Part shown: in pieces, positions 6,063-8,226 of the stretch
Layout of the letters: the number at the start of each line of letters is the position of its first letter
How positions within the stretch are numbered: position 1 is the stretch's first letter
DNA from: CG10-46-32 sp964606465
Lineage (GTDB): Bacteria > Patescibacteriota > Patescibacteriia > UBA2169
Direction: 5' to 3'
Length of the DNA stretch: 8,226 bases
Assembly (NCBI GenBank): GCA_964606465.1
Contig: CAZSGI010000032.1
Location: 1 to 8,226 of the forward strand
Made by a program: the position numbers and the translations under genes
The notes under the pieces: generated by a model
Told to the model about the DNA's origin: nothing
The model's database searches: none
What the model saw: only the letters and a program-made list of their open reading frames with translations

Positions 6063-6104
6063 GGCGGCTCTTTCCACACCCAGTGGATTGAGCCGTCTTT
6101 TTTT
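6063..6104 (+). terminator. Rho-independent terminator after the transporter gene (copy B)
   Basis: GGCGGCTC (6063-6070) pairs with GAGCCGTC (6090-6097). An inner CCAC (6074-6077)/GTGG (6083-6086) stem follows, and seven T end it (6098-6104). It is nearly identical to the terminator at 4905-4948. It abuts, three bases away, an opposite-strand terminator for the TPR gene. Confidence 0.9.
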
Positions 6105-6107
6105 GCC

Positions 6108-6145
6108 AAAAAAAGACCCCGCTGCACAGACTGCATGCAGCGGGG
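6108..6145 (-). terminator. Rho-independent terminator of the TPR gene (copy A)
   Basis: Read on the minus strand, CCCCGCTGCA (6145-6136) pairs with TGCAGCGGGG (6126-6117), a perfect 10-bp stem with a nine-base loop, followed by TCTTTTTTT (6116-6108). The TPR stop is 27 bases upstream. The 34 bases at 6112-6145 recur exactly at 7130-7163. Confidence 0.92.
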
Positions 6146-6172
6146 GCGTGAGTTGGGGCGGTAATGGTTTTT

Positions 6173-6964
6173 CTAGTTTTGGCTGGCTTTCTTTTGAGCC
6201 AAAATGGCTTCTAGGCGGTTGTGGGCACTATCTGATTCTGGCTGGACGCGCAGCGCTTCTTGAGTTTCTTTTTCCGCCATGTCGAGTTGCCCAAGCTGAT
6301 GATACACGAAACCCAAGATATAGTGAGCTTCGTAATCATCAGGGTTCAACCGCACTACTTGTTGCAAGAGCGGGATGGCATCTGTTGCCCGTCCTGTTCT
6401 GATGTAACAGGTGGCAAGGTTGACACGCGTTACCTGGCCTCCGGGTAGGATTCCTTTCTCTAGGTGCGGTATGGCTTCCTGATGACGGCCCAGTCCAAGG
6501 GATATTTTTCCCAGTTCTTGCCTTGCTAACACGTTGTTGGGTTCTAGATGGACTACTATCTGGTACAAGGTAGCCGCATCTTGGGAGCGGTCAAGGTGCT
6601 CTAGAGACTTTGCCAATCCCATCATGGCACCAATATCGCCTTTATGGTCAGGGAGATAGCGCCCGAAAGCGATCATGGCTTCTTGCCAACGGCTAAGGGC
6701 AGTATAGATATGCCCAAGGGTGCCACATACTTCCGTTACCCCGGGTGCTATTCTCGTCACTCGCAGAACGACATCGAGTGCATCCGCCAGCAACCCCACT
6801 TTCATGTACGCTATTCCAAGTGCATGAATAGCTGCCGTGTCGTTTTCATCTACTTGCAAAGCTCGTGCTAACGGATCTATGGCTTCTTGCCATTTTTCCT
6901 CTTGCAAGAGACGTAATCCCTCCTCTCGCAACTGCTTTCCGTTCTCCTGTTCTTCGGTTGGCAT
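6173..6964 (-). CDS. TPR-repeat protein
   Basis: A 263-residue protein made almost wholly of tetratricopeptide repeats, the 34-residue helical hairpins that act as protein-protein scaffolds. Seven repeats can be read, starting near residues 8, 42, 76, 110, 144, 177 and 210. They show TPR-type positions such as ALGIAYMKVGLLADAL, LGHIYTALSRWQEAM, LGKISLGLGRHQEAI and ILGFVYHQLGQLDMAE, with Asp/Pro/Asn turns between (VDEND, LEPNN, LNPDD, VQPES). No signal peptide, membrane helix or enzymatic domain is visible, so it is probably cytoplasmic and its partner is unknown. The ATG at 6964-6962 has GGGAG eight bases upstream on the minus strand. By eye the gene is more AT-rich than the flanking plus-strand genes. 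It is a single-gene unit with its own terminator. Confidence 0.9.
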   Translation of the reverse strand: MPTEEQENGKQLREEGLRLLQEEKWQEAIDPLARALQVDENDTAAIHALGIAYMKVGLLADALDVVLRVTRIAPGVTEVCGTLGHIYTALSRWQEAMIAFGRYLPDHKGDIGAMMGLAKSLEHLDRSQDAATLYQIVVHLEPNNVLARQELGKISLGLGRHQEAIPHLEKGILPGGQVTRVNLATCYIRTGRATDAIPLLQQVVRLNPDDYEAHYILGFVYHQLGQLDMAEKETQEALRVQPESDSAHNRLEAILAQKKASQN

Positions 6965-7039
6965 GGCTGCAGCTCCCTGGTTTTGTGTGGGTCAGGTATA
7001 GAATGGTAAGGTTCTAGGATCGGCTATCGTTGCTCTGCA

Positions 7040-7072
7040 AGTATACTTACATCAAGAAATACACTCTGTCAA
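7040..7072 (-). promoter_or_regulatory. Promoter region of the TPR gene
   Basis: On the minus strand a perfect -35 TTGACA (7072-7067) is followed by TAAGTA after 17 bases (7049-7044) and by TATACT after 21 (7045-7040). TATACT is the -10 used elsewhere in this window but the spacing is long, so which -10 is real is uncertain. The leader to the ATG would be about 70 bases. Confidence 0.5.
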
Positions 7073-7080
7073 CAGTGTGT
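7061..7080. promoter_or_regulatory. Near-perfect 20-bp palindrome over the TPR -35 box (candidate operator)
   Basis: ACACTCTGTCAACAGTGTGT has two nine-base arms matching at eight positions around a CA centre. It contains the complement of the TTGACA -35 (7067-7072). The dimensions fit a dimeric helix-turn-helix regulator site. No regulator gene is visible in the window, so this is inference from symmetry and position. Confidence 0.4.
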
Positions 7081-7123
7081 GCGAAGGTTTACGCCCCCTT
7101 TTTTTATAGTACTGGTTGCGGAG

Positions 7124-7163
7124 TTAAAGAAAGACCCCGCTGCACAGACTGCATGCAGCGGGG
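7124..7163 (-). terminator. Rho-independent terminator of tRNA-Trp (copy B)
   Basis: On the minus strand CCCCGCTGCA (7163-7154) pairs with TGCAGCGGGG (7144-7135), followed by the U-rich TCTTTCTTTAA (7134-7124). It lies about 41 bases past the encoded CCA end of the tRNA. The 34 bases at 7130-7163 are identical to the TPR-gene terminator at 6112-6145. Confidence 0.88.
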
Positions 7164-7204
7164 TAGGGGGAGGACGCCGTTGGGGGAATCCTCGGGGGAG
7201 ATGT

Positions 7205-7278
7205 TGGCGGCCGCACGGGGATTCGAACCCCGATAACTGGTTTTGGAGACCAGGAGCTTACCCTTAACCGATGCGGCC
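7205..7278 (-). tRNA. trnW: tRNA-Trp (CCA anticodon)
   Basis: A 74-base cloverleaf on the minus strand. The acceptor stem GGCCGCA (7278-7272) pairs with TGCGGCC (7215-7209). The D arm is GGTT/AGCT around AAGGGTA. The anticodon stem CTGGT/ACCAG closes the loop CTCCAAA, with anticodon CCA at 7246-7244. The T arm CGGGG-TTCGAAT-CCCCG is perfect. The discriminator base is G, as expected for tRNA-Trp, and CCA is encoded (7207-7205). TGA is a stop in this genome, so the CCA anticodon reading only UGG is consistent. It has its own strong promoter and a terminator. Confidence 0.97.
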
Positions 7279-7308
7279 GCTCATTACGTAAAGATCAAGT
7301 GAAAGTCC

Positions 7309-7336
7309 AGTATAGCACGTACCGAGCAATTGTCAA
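7309..7336 (-). promoter_or_regulatory. Promoter of tRNA-Trp
   Basis: On the minus strand TTGACA (7336-7331), a 16-base spacer, and TATACT (7314-7309). This is the closest to consensus of all promoters in the window, as expected for a stable RNA gene. Transcription would start near 7302, about 24 bases before the mature tRNA 5' end. Confidence 0.8.
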
Positions 7337-7337
7337 G

Positions 7338-7351
7338 GCTATTGCAATAGC
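7338..7351. promoter_or_regulatory. Perfect 14-bp palindrome between divergent promoters
   Basis: GCTATTGCAATAGC is fully self-complementary. It sits one base beyond the tRNA-Trp -35 box and contains the candidate -35 TTGCAA (7342-7347) of the rightward gene. It could bind a dimeric regulator that acts on one or both promoters. This is inferred from symmetry and position only. Confidence 0.4.
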
Positions 7352-7378
7352 AGCTGCCTGGTGGTAGTATGGTATATT
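7342..7378 (+). promoter_or_regulatory. Promoter region of the phosphatase-like gene
   Basis: TTGCAA (7342-7347) is 17 bases from TAGTAT (7365-7370), which is preceded by TGG. A second extended -10, TGG-TATATT (7373-7378), follows at once. Either could be used. The leader to the GTG at 7423 would be about 40 bases. Confidence 0.5.
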
Positions 7379-7422
7379 GATCTTTTAGTTTCAGACGCAC
7401 GAACAAGAGAGGAGGTGCGGCC

Positions 7423-7974
7423 GTGGAGTGCCGGGCGGTTCTCGTTGTTTCTTGGCAGGATTTGTATCGGTCCGTGGTTGCCGCGAGCTGCATCAACAAC
7501 GCACTGCGGTTAAGCGGCGAGTTAGGCCGGATAGTCGCCATTTCGCGGGGTATCCGCGGCGTATGCGGCACTTCGCGCCCGGAGGTCAGCTGCCTTCAGG
7601 AGCACGAGCCGGGGCGGTGGATTTCGGAAGCAGCGTTCCGGTACATCGGAACCGATATCCCGCGGCATCGCAGCATGCCGGTTACGGCCGAGGATGTGGA
7701 GCGTTCCGCGCTCATCCTGGGTGTGGACCGGTTCTGCTTGTACGATTCCGCATTCTCGCTGTGGCTCCGGTTTCCGGCGCACCGCGCCAAGATGCGGCTC
7801 TTTGCAGAGCTCACCGGGACGCGCGAATGCGACGTACCCGAGTGCCTTGAGTCGCGCGACGTGGACGACCACCACGAGGTGTGCGGCTTCCTGCACCGCG
7901 TCGCGCACCGGTACATCAGCACGCTCATCTGGTGGGTGGACCACCCGCGCGTACTGCACCCGCCAAGGATCTGA
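7423..7974 (+). CDS. Low-molecular-weight protein-tyrosine-phosphatase-like protein, predicted catalytically inactive
   Basis: A 183-residue protein with the sequence landmarks of the LMW-PTP/arsenate-reductase fold in order. An N-terminal beta strand leads to the P-loop region (VLVVSWQDLYRSVVAA, residues 6-21). ISRG (40-43) stands where SAGT is usual, then GTDIPRHRSMPVTAEDVERSALILGVD (76-102), matching GID-x-x-HRS-x-x-LT-x-EDV-x-x-ADLILVMD, and FPAHRAKMRLFAELTG...DVPE (117-140). A C-terminal helix ends near 170. The P-loop should read C-x5-R-S, but here it is S10-x5-R16-S17: the nucleophilic Cys is Ser (TCT) and the GN pair is QD. The usual Asp of the DP acid loop is Glu140 (VPEC). A pseudophosphatase or phosphoprotein/ligand-binding role is inferred. 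The GTG start has GGAGGTG (7411-7417) five bases upstream. It is divergent from tRNA-Trp. Confidence 0.75.
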   Translation: MECRAVLVVSWQDLYRSVVAASCINNALRLSGELGRIVAISRGIRGVCGTSRPEVSCLQEHEPGRWISEAAFRYIGTDIPRHRSMPVTAEDVERSALILGVDRFCLYDSAFSLWLRFPAHRAKMRLFAELTGTRECDVPECLESRDVDDHHEVCGFLHRVAHRYISTLIWWVDHPRVLHPPRI

Positions 7975-8002
7975 CACGGGCGCTTGAGGGCGGTGATATC
8001 CC

Positions 8003-8032
8003 TTGACGCTCGGCGGTTCCTGGTGGTATACT
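8003..8032 (+). promoter_or_regulatory. Promoter of the last gene in the window
   Basis: TTGACG (8003-8008), 18 bases, then the extended -10 TGG-TATACT (TATACT at 8027-8032). The ten bases TGGTATACTA equal those of the promoter at 1861-1870. A weak hairpin (AGGG/CCCT) surrounds the bases just before the -35. No clear terminator of the preceding gene was found. Confidence 0.7.
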
Positions 8033-8110
8033 ACTGAATAACACAACGTCTCGTGGGAAGTTTTGTTCTATATCCTCGTAACCCATAACAGAAAGGTTAA
8101 GGAAGAGCGT

Positions 8111-8226
8111 ATGACCACGCTTTTCGAAGAGGAGCGAAAGCCGCCACCTCGCGTTGGCGAGGGACCGGTCAGCGAGAATGTCCGCAGGCGCCTCGCGGAT
8201 TGGGATGAGTACATGGCAGATCTGCG
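8111..8226 (+). CDS. Unidentified protein, N-terminal fragment
   Basis: The ATG at 8111 opens a frame that runs off the window after 38 full codons. The residues begin MTTLFEEERKPPPRVGEGPV and continue SENVRRRLADWDEYMADL: a charged N-terminus with a proline-rich patch and then an amphipathic helix. AAGGAAG (8099-8105) lies five bases before the ATG and a good promoter about 80 bases upstream, with a leader of roughly 70 bases. No family is recognisable from this fragment; the absence of a hydrophobic start suggests a cytoplasmic protein. Confidence 0.65.
   Translation, partial: MTTLFEEERKPPPRVGEGPVSENVRRRLADWDEYMADL

Noticed and set aside
7081..7105. CCCCC followed by seven T as a plus-strand terminator
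   Set aside because: The possible stem is only GCG/CGC and no plus-strand gene lies upstream.
1..8226. CRISPR array, insertion sequence or replication origin
   Set aside because: No regularly spaced repeats, transposase frames, terminal inverted repeats of IS type or DnaA-box clusters were recognised.

Overview
The window looks like a bacterial chromosome segment. It uses the standard code with TGA as stop, is moderately GC-rich, and packs genes tightly with short single-purpose operons. The best guess is a Candidatus Patescibacteria (CPR) genome, based on the mix of aminoacyl-tRNA synthetases, a two-helix holin-like protein, a zinc-ribbon miniprotein, orphan metabolic domains and a TPR protein. 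That placement is inference. No phage, transposase, integrase or CRISPR array was seen.

Left part (1-2124): the 3' end of proS (prolyl-tRNA synthetase) is followed by serS (seryl-tRNA synthetase). A ~91-bp imperfect palindromic repeat (490-580) lies between them. It supplies the last codons of proS and fills the serS leader, which has no visible Shine-Dalgarno. Right at the serS stop codon is a promoter for a small, apparently leaderless two-helix membrane protein (holin-like family).

Central operon (about 2246-4948): promoter, leader hairpins, a 77-residue double zinc ribbon, trpS, a strong intercistronic hairpin, then a 407-residue protein that joins an AroQ-type chorismate-mutase-like domain to a SAM-dependent methyltransferase, closed by a rho-independent terminator. 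TrpS carries a C-x23-C-x6-C-x2-C motif like the [4Fe-4S] site known in Thermotoga TrpRS. The operon therefore has a tryptophan theme, and tRNA-Trp(CCA) itself is encoded further right (7205-7278, minus).

Right part (4949-8226): a DMT/EamA-type ten-helix transporter on the plus strand converges on a minus-strand seven-repeat TPR protein, with back-to-back terminators between them. Next come tRNA-Trp on the minus strand, with its own promoter and terminator, and a divergent gene for a low-molecular-weight phosphotyrosine-phosphatase-like protein whose catalytic Cys is Ser. Last is the start of an unidentified gene with a good promoter. Two terminator sequences are each used twice (4905-4948 and 6063-6104 on plus; 6108-6145 and 7124-7163 on minus), which suggests a reused terminator cassette.

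The items most worth following up are the chorismate-mutase/methyltransferase fusion in the trpS operon, the predicted pseudophosphatase facing tRNA-Trp across a palindromic site, the repeat that forms the proS/serS junction, and the duplicated terminators. No gene-free stretch exceeds 300 bases.
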